A stretch of DNA of 64,000 bases from Peterkaempfera podocarpi (lineage in GTDB: Bacteria; Actinomycetota; Actinomycetes; Streptomycetales; Streptomycetaceae): positions 3,658,001 through 3,722,000 of the forward strand of contig NZ_CP162102.1 in the NCBI RefSeq assembly GCF_042466665.1, read 5' to 3'. The notes beneath the pieces are model-generated. The model was not told the DNA's origin, did not search any database, and saw nothing but the letters and a program-made list of their open reading frames with translations. This document shows, one piece after another, positions 11,855 to 20,434 of this stretch; the first letter of the stretch is position 1, and each line of letters starts with the position of its first letter. The position numbers and the translations under genes are program-made.

Positions 11855-13195
11855 ATGCGCGTGGTGATCGCAGGACAGGGATATGTGGGACTGCCACTGG
11901 CGGTCCGGGCCGCCGAGGTGGGGTACGACGTCGTCGGCTACGACGTCGACGAGCGGCGGATCAAGAAACTCGCGGTGGGCGAGTCCTATGTGGAGGACAT
12001 CCCGGCCGAGCGGCTGCGGCCGCTGCTGCACGCCGGCTCCTACACACCGTCCACCGATCCCAGGGACGCGGCCGGCTTCGACATCGCGGTGATCACGGTG
12101 CCGACGCCGCTGCGCGACGGTGCACCCGACCTGTCGTACATCGAGGCGTCCGCCAGGATGCTGGCCCGCTTCCTGCGGCCGGGGGCCACGGTGGTGCTGG
12201 AGTCGACCACCTACCCGGGGACGACGGAGGAGCTGCTCGCCCCGCTGCTGGAGGAGGGCTCCGGGCTCACCGTGGGCCGCGACTTCCACCTGGGCTACAG
12301 CCCGGAGCGGATCGACCCGGGCAATCCGACCTGGCGCCTGGAGAACACCCCCAAGGTGGTCTCCGGAGTGGACGCCGGCTCACTGGCGGCCGTCGAGGGC
12401 TTCTACGGTCAGCTGGTGGAACGCACCGTGCCGGTGTCCTCCTGCAAGGAGGCGGAGCTGACCAAGCTCCTGGAGAACACCTTCCGGCATGTGAACATCG
12501 CCCTGGTCAACGAGCTGGCGATGTTCGCCCACGATCTGGGCATCGATGTGTGGGAGGCGATCGACGCGGCCTCCACCAAGCCGTTCGGCTATCTGCGGTT
12601 CACCCCCGGACCGGGGGTGGGCGGGCACTGCCTGCCGATCGACCCGTCGTATCTGTCCTGGCGGGTGGAGCGGGCGCTGGGGCACCCGTTCCGGTTCGTG
12701 GAGCTGGCCAACGACGTCAACAGCCATATGCCGGACTATGTGGTGCGCAGGCTGGTGGAGGCGCTCAACGAGCGGCAGCGGTCGGTGAAGGGTTCGCGGG
12801 TGCTGCTGCTGGGCCTCGCGTACAAGAAGAACACCGGCGACGCCCGGGAGACCCCGGCCGCCCGCATCGCCGAGCTGCTGGACCGGCTGGGCGCCGACGT
12901 CCGGGCTGCCGACCCGCATGTGGTCGCGGGGGTGCATGTGGACGAGCCACCGATGGACGCCGCCGCGGTCCGGCAGGTCCCCGGACCCCGGCCGGGCGCC
13001 GCGGGGGGCGGCCACGGAGACGCGCTGGCGACGGTTCGGCGGGTGGAGGCCACCCCGGCGGAGCTGGCGGCGGCCGACGCCGTGGTCCTGCTGGCCGACC
13101 ACGACGACTTCGACTTCGAGGCGGTCACCGAGCACTCCCGCTATGTGCTGGACTGCCGCCGCCGCCTCAGTGGGGCATCCGTCGAAGTCCTCTGA
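11855..13195 (+). CDS. UDP-sugar 6-dehydrogenase (WecC/WbpA/Ugd family)
   Basis: The 446-residue NAD-dependent enzyme has the three domains of the UDP-Glc/GDP-Man dehydrogenase family: N-terminal Rossmann fold (VVIAGQGYVGLPLA), central domain with YSPERIDPGN and KLLENTFRHVNIALVNE, catalytic cysteine in PGVGGHCLPIDP, and a C-terminal domain starting VLLLGLAYKKNTGDARETPA. These enzymes oxidise C6 of a UDP-hexose to the uronic acid; the PGVGGHCLPIDP form resembles UDP-GlcNAc/ManNAc dehydrogenases more than UDP-glucose ones. A Pro/Gly-rich insertion near residues 372-390 is unusual. ATG 11855 follows GGGG; an alternative GTG lies at 11843. It is monocistronic, 7 kb from the nucleotide-sugar operon. 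Confidence 0.88.
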   Translation: MRVVIAGQGYVGLPLAVRAAEVGYDVVGYDVDERRIKKLAVGESYVEDIPAERLRPLLHAGSYTPSTDPRDAAGFDIAVITVPTPLRDGAPDLSYIEASARMLARFLRPGATVVLESTTYPGTTEELLAPLLEEGSGLTVGRDFHLGYSPERIDPGNPTWRLENTPKVVSGVDAGSLAAVEGFYGQLVERTVPVSSCKEAELTKLLENTFRHVNIALVNELAMFAHDLGIDVWEAIDAASTKPFGYLRFTPGPGVGGHCLPIDPSYLSWRVERALGHPFRFVELANDVNSHMPDYVVRRLVEALNERQRSVKGSRVLLLGLAYKKNTGDARETPAARIAELLDRLGADVRAADPHVVAGVHVDEPPMDAAAVRQVPGPRPGAAGGGHGDALATVRRVEATPAELAAADAVVLLADHDDFDFEAVTEHSRYVLDCRRRLSGASVEVL

Positions 13196-13236
13196 CCCGG
13201 CCCGCGGGCGGCCCGGCACAGCAGGCCCCGGCGGTC

Positions 13237-13276
13237 GAGGGGCGCGGGGAACCATCCGAACCGTCCCGCGCCCCTC
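13237..13276. terminator. bidirectional terminator
   Basis: GAGGGGCGCGGG at 13237 pairs with CCCGCGCCCCTC ending at 13276, a 12-bp stem. It lies between the convergent dehydrogenase and coiled-coil genes. Confidence 0.7.
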
Positions 13277-13324
13277 ATCGGGCTGCCGTCCGGCGGCCGG
13301 GTCCGCGGCGGCCGGTGGCGGTGC

Positions 13325-14404
13325 TCAGCTCGCGCGCCGGTCCTCGTCGAAGGAGCCGGTCCGCTGCGCGGGCGGCGGAGTGATCTGCACCGGCAGCTCG
13401 GTGGTGTCGTCGTCCGGGTCGGCGGCCGGGGCGGGCCCGAACACCGCGCCCGGGGCCGGGGAGGGCCCCAGGACGGGCTCGGCGGCCGGCGCGGGGACGG
13501 AGAACGAGGGTGCGGTGCCCGCACCGTGCGAGGTCGGCATATTGGTGAGCGCGGCCAGGGTCTGCCGGATGTGGTCCAGGTGCACCTGCACCAGTTCCTG
13601 GCGCTCCGCGTACGACCGCTGCTCGCGCTCCGCCGCCGCGGCGATCCGCTCCGCCTCGTGCCGGGCCCGCTCCAGCAGCCGGTCGGCACGGACCCGCGCC
13701 TCGCGGTCGATCTCCTCGACCCGGGACAGCACGGTCTCGCGGTGCTGGGCGGACTCGCGGTCCCGCCGCTCGCCGATGGCCGTGATCCGGTCCTCGACCT
13801 CCTGCTCACGGGCCAGTGCCGCCGCGGCCTCCTCGTCGGCGACCTGCTGCCGGGCCGCGAGGTCGGCCCTGGCGCGGGCCCGCTCCTGCTCGCCCTGCTC
13901 ACGCAGCCGGGACAGCTCCTGCTCCGACTTCGCCCGGATCTCCTCGGACTCCCGCTCGGCCTCCTCGACCGCGGCGGCCGCGGCGGACCGGGCCTGGTCC
14001 AGGATCTCCTCGGCGTCGCAGTCGGCTCCGATACGGGCCTCCTCGGCGGACTCCGCCGAGTGATCCTCCTGCCGCTGCGCCTCCTGGACGGCCAGCCGCC
14101 GCAGCTGCTCGGCGGCCTGGGCGGCCTCCTGGAGCACCGCCGCCGCCTCCGCCTCCGCGGTGGCCAGCAGCCCCGCGGCACGTCGACTCAGCACCCCGTA
14201 GTCGGGCGGCGGGGCGTCCTCCGCGGCCTGGACGGCATCGGCAAGCGCGATCTCCAGCTCCCGGATGGTCGAACCCAGGGTGCCCAGCCGCTGCCACGCC
14301 TCGTCCCGCTGCGTGACCAGCGCCGTGACGGCCCGCTCGACCTGCTCCGGTGCATAGCCGCGCCGAGCGGTGGTGAAGTCGTACGCGGAGACGGCGTCGC
14401 TCAT
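13325..14404 (-). CDS. DivIVA-like long coiled-coil protein
   Basis: The 359-residue protein opens with a DivIVA-type N-terminal motif (YDFTTARRGYAPEQVERAV) followed by about 220 residues of charged heptad coiled coil rich in Glu, Arg and Ala (residues 50-270). A disordered Pro/Ala tail ends in TELPVQITPPPAQRTGS. Streptomyces homologues are often labelled cellulose-binding proteins and belong with the Scy/FilP/DivIVA type of polar cytoskeletal coiled coils. A structural role at the membrane or hyphal tip is inferred, not shown. It is transcribed alone, away from the SUKH genes' terminator. Confidence 0.78.
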   Translation of the reverse strand: MSDAVSAYDFTTARRGYAPEQVERAVTALVTQRDEAWQRLGTLGSTIRELEIALADAVQAAEDAPPPDYGVLSRRAAGLLATAEAEAAAVLQEAAQAAEQLRRLAVQEAQRQEDHSAESAEEARIGADCDAEEILDQARSAAAAAVEEAERESEEIRAKSEQELSRLREQGEQERARARADLAARQQVADEEAAAALAREQEVEDRITAIGERRDRESAQHRETVLSRVEEIDREARVRADRLLERARHEAERIAAAAEREQRSYAERQELVQVHLDHIRQTLAALTNMPTSHGAGTAPSFSVPAPAAEPVLGPSPAPGAVFGPAPAADPDDDTTELPVQITPPPAQRTGSFDEDRRAS

Positions 14405-14549
14405 CCGTGCTACTCCCGTTGTCGCCTGCGATCAGGAGAGGACCTGATCACTTTTGATCCGTTTTGCCCACTAACCTACCTTCTTCGTTTGCTCTCGTAC
14501 CCGAACCGCCACAGGCGATCCGCAGGGAAAGACCCGCCCGGAGACACGC

Positions 14550-14585
14550 CGAGGGGCGCCCCGGATCACTCCGGAGCGCCCCTCG
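14550..14585 (-). terminator. terminator of the deaminase/SUKH gene
   Basis: CGAGGGGCGC pairs with GCGCCCCTCG, and inside it CCGGA pairs with TCCGG around a TCAC loop, giving a two-part stem with one mismatch. It starts 16 bases after the stop codon at 14601. Confidence 0.75.
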
Positions 14586-14600
14586 CCCTGCCTCTGACCG

Positions 14601-17261
14601 CTAGAGCAGCCCGTCCCAGAACTGCTCCAGGAGCACCGCCCACCAGGTGTCCGGCGACTGGAGCGCCGCCGGGTCGACCGCGGCCAGCTGCGCCTGGAAG
14701 TCGGTGGTCCAGCGGCCTGCCTGCTCCGGTGTGAGACCGAAGCGGAACCGCCACATCCGGCCGAGCAGCGCCATGCAGCGGACGAACTCCGGGACCCCGG
14801 AGTTCACAAACCGCGGCTGGCTCTGCTCCGGTCCGGGCTCCATGTCCACCGCGACCACGGCCGCCGTGCCGAACTGCACACAGAGCTGACGGCCGTAGTC
14901 ATTGCCCAGCACCAGATAGCCGCCCGCGTCCGGGGCGGCCGGGCGGCCCCGCTCGGCTGCCAGCTCGGCCAGCGTCGGGATCGGCCTGCCCGGCTGGGCC
15001 TGCGCCCAGAAGAAAGGCCCGAACTCCACCGGAAGACCGGCCCAGACCAGCGTCTGCGCCACCGGCTCCGGCACACCCTGACGGGAGACCGCACGCTGCT
15101 CGTACCGGAACACGGCGGGCCCGAAGGCCTGGCTGAGCTCGCCGGCCAGCTGCTGCGGAGCCAGCGGCGGCAGCTTGGGCACCGCCCCCGGGTCGGGCAG
15201 CGGCACCCGCACCGGCTTGGGCCGGGCCGGGCCGGACGCCAGGGCGTGCAACTCGTCCAGGTGCTCCAGCAGATGCCGCATCCCGGACTGCCGTGCGGCG
15301 TGGTCGCGGCCGTACCCGGCGGTGTGGGTGATCCGGACGTTGGGCCATGCCTCCTTGACCATGCGCGCGCAGTAACCGGCCGGGAGGTCGCAGCACTCCA
15401 ACTCGGTGTGCAGTTCCAGCACCTGGTCCGGAGGGACGTTGAGGCGGCGCAGCTCCTGGAGGATCTTCCACTCCGGGTGCGGGGTGCCGGGCTCGCTGCG
15501 CTGCATCACCTTCTGCTCGGAACCGTCGGGACCGCGGTAGCTGAGCACCGCCAGATAACCCGGCCCCACGGTGGGCAGGCTGGGAGCCCCGGGCACCCCG
15601 GGGGCCATGGGCTGGGGCGGCATCGCACCTACTGGCGGAGGCGGCATGGCGCCGATAGGCGCAGGGGGCATCGCACCGATGGGCGGAGGCGGCATCGCAC
15701 CGATAGGCGCAGGGGGCATCGCACCCACCGGCGGAGGCGGCATGGCGCCTACAGGCGGAGGCGGCGGTGGCCCGGGCTGGAAGGGCGCCGGCGGGAAGGG
15801 ACTCGCACCCGGCACACCCGGCGGAGGCGGCAGCGCCGCCGCCTGTGCCCCCACGGGCGGGGGAGGCGCGGCCGGGCCCGGCGGAGGCACGGCCTGGGCA
15901 AGCTGCGTCGGTGCGTGGCCGATCTCCGCAGCGGACGGCGGCGGCGTGCCCTGCGGGCCCCCGCGGCGGCCTGCCGGTCCCGGCACCCGAGAGGTGCGCT
16001 CGTCCGCGATGTCGCCCGCAGCCGGCGCTCCGCCCAGCAGTCCCGGTGGGGGCGGGGGCGGCGGTGCGCTGCCTGCGGAGCGGCCGCCGGCACCCCCGGC
16101 TGCACCGGAGGCTCCGCCCAGCACGCCCGGTGGGGGCGGCGGAGGCAGTGCGCCGGCGCCGCGGCCGCCCCCGCTTCCTACGGGAGCGGAGGGCGCGCCG
16201 AGCACTCCGGGCGGGGGCGGCGGAGGCGGCGTACCACCGGAGGCCCGGCCTCCGGCCGAAGGGGCTCCCGGGCCTGCGGGACCGCCGGGCATGCCGAGGC
16301 CGCCCGGGGACGCAAGCATCGTCGGGGCGTGGTCGAGCTGGGGCGGCGTACCGGGCGAACCCGGGCCGCTGTCAAAGGGGTTCGGCGGAGGCGCGGGATA
16401 TCCGTACCCACCCCCTGCACCCACCGGCGGCGGAGGCGGCGGGGACGCCGGACCGGCCCCCGACGTAGGCGGAGGCAGCGGCGCACCCTGCATCCCCACC
16501 GGCGGGGGCGGAGGCGCGGGATACCCGTATCCACCCCCCGCGCCGACCGGCGGCGGAGGCGGCGGCGGCGCGGGATATCCGTACCCACCGCCCGGACCCA
16601 CCGGCGGCGGAGGCGGCGGGAACGCCGCACCGCCCGGCCCGAAGCGGTCGCCGCCCAGCGGCGGAACGGGGCCGGCGCCCACGGCCGGAGCCGGCGGCGG
16701 CTCCTCGACCGCCGAGGGCCTCCGGGCCGGGGCCCGGTCCGGCGGGGAGAGCATGGTCGGCACATCGCCGGGCGGCCCGTCCCCCACCGGCGGGGCGACC
16801 ATCAGCGAGGGTGTCTCCACAGCCGGTGCGGAGGGGACCGGAGCCGGTCCGCCCCGCTGCCCGGCCAGTTCGGCCGCCTCGGCGGCGAGCGCCGCGGCGC
16901 CTGCCTCGTGGAGCCACTGCGGCGGGCTGAGCAGGAAGGAGGTGGCCTCGGCGAAGTCCCGGGCGGGCGGTGCGGGGGTCGATGTCGGGGTGGCCCCCGA
17001 GGGACGGCCGTAGGCCTCCTCGTACCGCCGGACCACCTCATTGACCGGCAGCGGCGGCCAGAGCGTGGTCGCCCCGCTGTCGCGTGCGATGACCAGCCGG
17101 ACCTCCCCGCCGTCCGAGGACGGACCGTCGGCCCGGTCCACGGCCCAGCAGACGAAGCCGAGGTCGAACTCCCGCACCCGCACCTCGCGGCGCTGGAAGT
17201 GCGGCACCCCGCCGTTGATCCAGTCCTCGGCGGTCTCCTGCGCCTGCGCGTACGTCACCAC
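14601..17261 (-). CDS. proline-rich protein joining a predicted deaminase domain to a SUKH-4-like domain
   Basis: The 886-residue protein has four parts. Residues 1-90 (FDLGFVCWAVDRADGP, VRLVIARDSGATTLWPPLP) resemble Imm35/YrhB-like immunity folds. Residues 90-565 are low-complexity Pro/Gly repeats such as PPPPPPVGAGGGYGYPAP and PIGAMPPAPIGAMPP. Residues 566-680 carry a deaminase-superfamily signature: HPE at about 595 and ELECCDLPAGYC at 620-631, like the XOO_2897-type toxin deaminases. Residues 700-886 are SUKH-4-like (YLVLGNDYGRQLCVQFG; FVNSGVPEFVRCMALL). The family knowledge is that SUKH proteins neutralise nuclease and deaminase toxins. Here both domain types share one chain with no signal peptide. 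The gene starts 8 bases after the stop of the WHH/SUKH gene, so they form an operon. The activity of the deaminase is unproven. Confidence 0.72.
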   Translation of the reverse strand: MVTYAQAQETAEDWINGGVPHFQRREVRVREFDLGFVCWAVDRADGPSSDGGEVRLVIARDSGATTLWPPLPVNEVVRRYEEAYGRPSGATPTSTPAPPARDFAEATSFLLSPPQWLHEAGAAALAAEAAELAGQRGGPAPVPSAPAVETPSLMVAPPVGDGPPGDVPTMLSPPDRAPARRPSAVEEPPPAPAVGAGPVPPLGGDRFGPGGAAFPPPPPPVGPGGGYGYPAPPPPPPPVGAGGGYGYPAPPPPPVGMQGAPLPPPTSGAGPASPPPPPPVGAGGGYGYPAPPPNPFDSGPGSPGTPPQLDHAPTMLASPGGLGMPGGPAGPGAPSAGGRASGGTPPPPPPPGVLGAPSAPVGSGGGRGAGALPPPPPPGVLGGASGAAGGAGGRSAGSAPPPPPPPGLLGGAPAAGDIADERTSRVPGPAGRRGGPQGTPPPSAAEIGHAPTQLAQAVPPPGPAAPPPPVGAQAAALPPPPGVPGASPFPPAPFQPGPPPPPPVGAMPPPPVGAMPPAPIGAMPPPPIGAMPPAPIGAMPPPPVGAMPPQPMAPGVPGAPSLPTVGPGYLAVLSYRGPDGSEQKVMQRSEPGTPHPEWKILQELRRLNVPPDQVLELHTELECCDLPAGYCARMVKEAWPNVRITHTAGYGRDHAARQSGMRHLLEHLDELHALASGPARPKPVRVPLPDPGAVPKLPPLAPQQLAGELSQAFGPAVFRYEQRAVSRQGVPEPVAQTLVWAGLPVEFGPFFWAQAQPGRPIPTLAELAAERGRPAAPDAGGYLVLGNDYGRQLCVQFGTAAVVAVDMEPGPEQSQPRFVNSGVPEFVRCMALLGRMWRFRFGLTPEQAGRWTTDFQAQLAAVDPAALQSPDTWWAVLLEQFWDGLL

Positions 17262-17268
17262 GGCCGGA

Positions 17269-18297
17269 TCACCCCTGCCCCTTCACCGGGACGGCGCGGG
17301 CGAACCCGCCGTCCACCATCAGCTCGGCCACCGTCTGCAGCTCCGGCGGGCTGCCCGCCAGCCGCAGCAGAAACGCGTCGAAGTCGTCACCGCAGGGCAG
17401 CAGCAGCCGCTCGCAGCGCTGCTCCGGCGGTTCGTCGCCGCCCCCGTCACGGGCGTCGTCGTACGGGCAGAACCACATCGAGCCGATGCCCGCGCCGCGC
17501 ACCTTGAGAGCCAGCAGGCCGCCCTGGGTGTAGGCGACGGCCAGGTAGTCCTTGGTCAGGTGGTCGCGTACGCACTTGTTGACATAGACGAGGTCGTCGA
17601 GCTCATAGCCGTCGCGGACCCCAAAGAACGGCTGGTCGACCAGCAGCCCCAACTGGGTGTCCAGGGCCACCCCCACGGGAGCGCGGCCACCGGCGACCTT
17701 GAGGAAGCCCCGGTAGGCGCCGGGCAGCCGGTAGCCCAACCGCTCCTCGACCCGCTGTATCTGACTTTCCGTCACCGTGACCGGGTCACTGCCGTCCTTG
17801 GCGAGGGAGAAGTGGGCGGGCCGGTGCTCCTGGAGCGGACGGGTACCGCGCCGGGCGTGGTCGGCGGTGGAGAGCGCCAGGCCGCCGTGGTGCCGCAGCA
17901 GCGCCTTCACCTCGACGGGTACCAGCTCCAGGCGGCGACGGCCCGCCGGTGCGCCGCCCACGGCGTGGTGCCAGGTCCAGCCGTGCGGGGTGGCCACGGC
18001 GCAGTCGAGATCGGCCCAGAGTTCATGGCCCTGGCTGTAGAGGGCCGCGTTGGCGGAGACGAAATCGGTGAGCCGCAGCTCGTCGACGCCGAAGCCGTCG
18101 GGCGGGTCGGCCACTTCGGCGGCCGCGGCCGCGAAGTCGCCGAAGTCCGGGTACCCCTGCTCATCCACCCGCATGCCCGCCGGGTAGCGCTCCGCCCGTA
18201 CGGGATCGGGGAACTTCACCGCCTGGCCCGCATAGGCGGCGCCAGGCGCCTGCGCCCTGCCCGCTGCGGCGGGCGCCCCGGGCCGACCTGTCGTCAT
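17269..18297 (-). CDS. WHH-type HNH nuclease-like domain fused to a SMI1/KNR4 (SUKH) domain
   Basis: In this 342-residue protein residues 48-145 follow the SHH/WHH/LHH pattern of HNH/Endo VII toxin nucleases: GYPDF, then WTWHH at 108-111, LVP at 125-127 and a terminal HHGG at 136-139. Residues 175-330 form a SMI1/KNR4-type SUKH domain (TESQIQRVEERLGYRLPGAY; DYLAVAYTQGGLLALKV). No signal peptide or secretion domain is present. ATG 18297 is used. It is first in a two-gene operon with the deaminase/SUKH protein. It could be a self-immunised toxin, a domesticated regulator, or a decoy immunity protein; the sequence cannot decide. Confidence 0.75.
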   Translation of the reverse strand: MTTGRPGAPAAAGRAQAPGAAYAGQAVKFPDPVRAERYPAGMRVDEQGYPDFGDFAAAAAEVADPPDGFGVDELRLTDFVSANAALYSQGHELWADLDCAVATPHGWTWHHAVGGAPAGRRRLELVPVEVKALLRHHGGLALSTADHARRGTRPLQEHRPAHFSLAKDGSDPVTVTESQIQRVEERLGYRLPGAYRGFLKVAGGRAPVGVALDTQLGLLVDQPFFGVRDGYELDDLVYVNKCVRDHLTKDYLAVAYTQGGLLALKVRGAGIGSMWFCPYDDARDGGGDEPPEQRCERLLLPCGDDFDAFLLRLAGSPPELQTVAELMVDGGFARAVPVKGQG

Positions 18298-18495
18298 CGA
18301 GATGCCCCCAGTGGCTCAGCTCCGACTTCTCCGTCCCCAAGCCTAGGGGGTGGACGCCGATGCGGTTCTTCCCGGTCACAAGGCCGTCGCCACGGCGCCC
18401 CGGGCCCCCTGGCGCGGTGCGGCGCCGCCGAGCAGGATGGGACCCGGCCGCCCGCGCCCCGGCGCGGTGCGGCAACGAGGGAGAGGGACGCCGCT

Positions 18496-19137
18496 GTGGC
18501 CGGACCTGAGGTTTCTGACGCGGGGGGACACACCATCCAGGGCCTGCTGATCGCACTCGCCGAGGAGGGGCCGCGCGGGGGCTCCTGGGTCATCGACGGC
18601 GGGACGCTGACCATGACGTCCGCGCCGAGAACCGACCTGTTCGCCGACCCGATGGGCCGCGAGGGGGAGCAACTCCCCGATGCGGCACGGCTGGTGGGGG
18701 TGCCGCCGGAGGGGGACTTCACGCTCGCCGCCAGGGTCACCGTGGGGTTCCGCTCCACCTATGACGCCGGGGTGCTGCTCCTCCACGCCGGGGAACGGCT
18801 CTGGGCCAAGCTCTGCTTCGAGTACTCGCCGCAGGGCAGGCCCACCGCGGTCACGGTGGTGACCAGGGGGACCTCCGACGACGCCAACGCCCATGAGGTG
18901 ACGGGCGAGCAGATATGGCTGCGGATCACCCGTACCGGGGCGGCCTTCGCCCTGCACTCCTCGGCGGACGGCGACCGCTGGCGGCTGCTGCGCTACTTCA
19001 CCCTCGGTGCGGAGGCTGCGAACCGGGTGAAGGTGGGATTCATGGCACAGTCTCCTCTGGGCGAGGGCTGCACCGCGGTCTTCGACCGCATCTCCTTCCG
19101 GCGCGAGGCCCCCAGGGATCTGCGCGACGGAAGCTGA
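18496..19137 (+). CDS. DUF1349 family beta-sandwich protein
   Basis: The 213-residue cytoplasmic protein matches the DUF1349 (concanavalin-like) pattern: LTMTSAPRTDLFADP near the N-terminus, then DFTLAARVTVGFRSTYDAGV, LWAKLCFEYSPQGRP and VKVGFMAQSPLGEGCTAVFD. The family includes a yeast protein linked to enolase regulation; the bacterial role is unknown and carbohydrate binding is only suggested by the fold. GTG 18496 follows a GAGGGAGAGGGAC site. It is divergent from the WHH/SUKH gene and 34 bases before the next gene on its strand. Confidence 0.82.
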   Translation: MAGPEVSDAGGHTIQGLLIALAEEGPRGGSWVIDGGTLTMTSAPRTDLFADPMGREGEQLPDAARLVGVPPEGDFTLAARVTVGFRSTYDAGVLLLHAGERLWAKLCFEYSPQGRPTAVTVVTRGTSDDANAHEVTGEQIWLRITRTGAAFALHSSADGDRWRLLRYFTLGAEAANRVKVGFMAQSPLGEGCTAVFDRISFRREAPRDLRDGS

Positions 19138-19171
19138 GACCACGTCGGCCGAGCGTACAAGGGACCAGATC

Positions 19172-20020
19172 ATGCGTGTCTTCCTCGCCGGGGCGACCGG
19201 TGCCGTCGGCCGGATCCTGCTGCCGCTGCTGCTGGACGAGGGGCATCAGGTCGTCGCGGCGTCCAGGACTCTCGCCGGAGTGGAGCGGCTGCGCGGTCAG
19301 GGCGCCACCGGGGTGCTGCTGGACGTCCTCGACCGGGACGCGGTGGCGGAGGCGCTGACGGCGTCGGCACCGGACGCGGTAATGCACCAGCTGACCGCGC
19401 TCTCCGACTACGACCTGGCCGCGAACACCCGCATCCGCCGGGAGGGCACCCGCAGTCTGGTGGACGCCGCCCGCAAGGCCGGAGTTGAGCACTTCGTCGC
19501 CCAGTCGATCGCCTTCGCCTACGAGCCGGGCGACACCCCCGCCGACGAGTCCACCCCGCTGGACCTCTCGGCGCCGGAGCCCCGGGCCACCACCGTCGCC
19601 GGGGTACGGGCGCTGGAGGAGGCGGTCGCCGAACTCCCGCACCATGTGGTGCTGCGCTACGGGGCCTTCTACGGGCCGGGCACCTGGTACGCCCCCGGCG
19701 GGCTGATGGCGGACCGGCTGCGCGCCGGTGGGCTGCGGGCGGACGACGGCATCAGCTCGTTCGTCCATGTCGAGGACGCGGCGCGGGCCGCGGTGGACGC
19801 CCTGGCTTGGCCGAGCGGGGTGGTCAATGTGGTGGACGACGAGCCGGCAGCCGCCCGGGAGTGGATCCCGGTGCTGGCTGCGGCGCTGGATGTACCGGCC
19901 CCGGCCCCCGTCGGCGGCCGCGCGGGCTGGGAACGGGGTGCCCGCAACACCGCTGCCCGTGCCCTCGGCTGGCGGCCCCGCCACCCGACCTGGCGCACCG
20001 GCTTCGCCGCTCAGGCCTGA
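19172..20020 (+). CDS. NAD(P)-dependent epimerase/dehydratase-like SDR
   Basis: This 282-residue extended short-chain dehydrogenase-like protein has the nucleotide-binding start FLAGATGAVGRILLPLLL and ends in an SDR-type substrate domain (SSFVHVEDAARAAVDALAW). The usual catalytic YxxxK is not obvious: the position near VAQSIAFAYEP lacks the Lys four residues later. It may therefore be an atypical SDR, a reductase or a regulator. It probably forms a two-gene unit with the DUF1349 gene. Confidence 0.78.
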   Translation: MRVFLAGATGAVGRILLPLLLDEGHQVVAASRTLAGVERLRGQGATGVLLDVLDRDAVAEALTASAPDAVMHQLTALSDYDLAANTRIRREGTRSLVDAARKAGVEHFVAQSIAFAYEPGDTPADESTPLDLSAPEPRATTVAGVRALEEAVAELPHHVVLRYGAFYGPGTWYAPGGLMADRLRAGGLRADDGISSFVHVEDAARAAVDALAWPSGVVNVVDDEPAAAREWIPVLAAALDVPAPAPVGGRAGWERGARNTAARALGWRPRHPTWRTGFAAQA

Positions 20021-20434
20021 CCACCCATCGGGTCACCCCCGGCTGCTCACCGGCTCGGCGTCGCCCCGGCCGTACGCCGAACCCGGCCAGGCACACGGCC
20101 ACCGCCGAAGGGGAGACAGCTCTGGACGAGTCCGCCACGAGGCTGCGGCAGGGGCCCGTCGGGCGCGGCCCTCGGGGGGCGACGGTGATCTCCTGCCCGT
20201 CTCCCCGGCCGCCTGCGGCTGATGGAACCGGCACCGGATCACGCGACGGCGGCCCGTGCCGGCAGCATGACAGCGACCGACAGGGCGACCGCACCCTTCG
20301 AAAGCCCGGGCGAGGCATCCCCTCGACCGGGGCAGCGCGCGGAGGCGTCCGCACCTCCCTGGCCTCCCGATCGATGAAGAGGCGCTGAGGAGCGGTCAAC
20401 CGGCCCGCCGGGCCGATGGGTGCGCCTGCCCGCG
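20021..20434. other. 414-base convergent intergenic region
   Basis: The region lies between the 3' ends of the SDR gene and the aminotransferase operon. No gene is supported. A small hairpin CGGCCC-GCC-GGGCCG near 20401-20415 may act as a terminator for the leftward operon; otherwise nothing distinctive is seen. Confidence 0.5.

Noticed and set aside
13325..14404. Naming the coiled-coil protein a cellulose-binding protein
   Set aside because: That label is common in Streptomyces annotation, but no carbohydrate-binding fold is visible, only a DivIVA-like start and coiled coil.
20033..20399. Short open frames in the gap between the SDR gene and the aminotransferase operon
   Set aside because: They are Arg/Pro-rich on both strands, have no ribosome binding site and match no known pattern.
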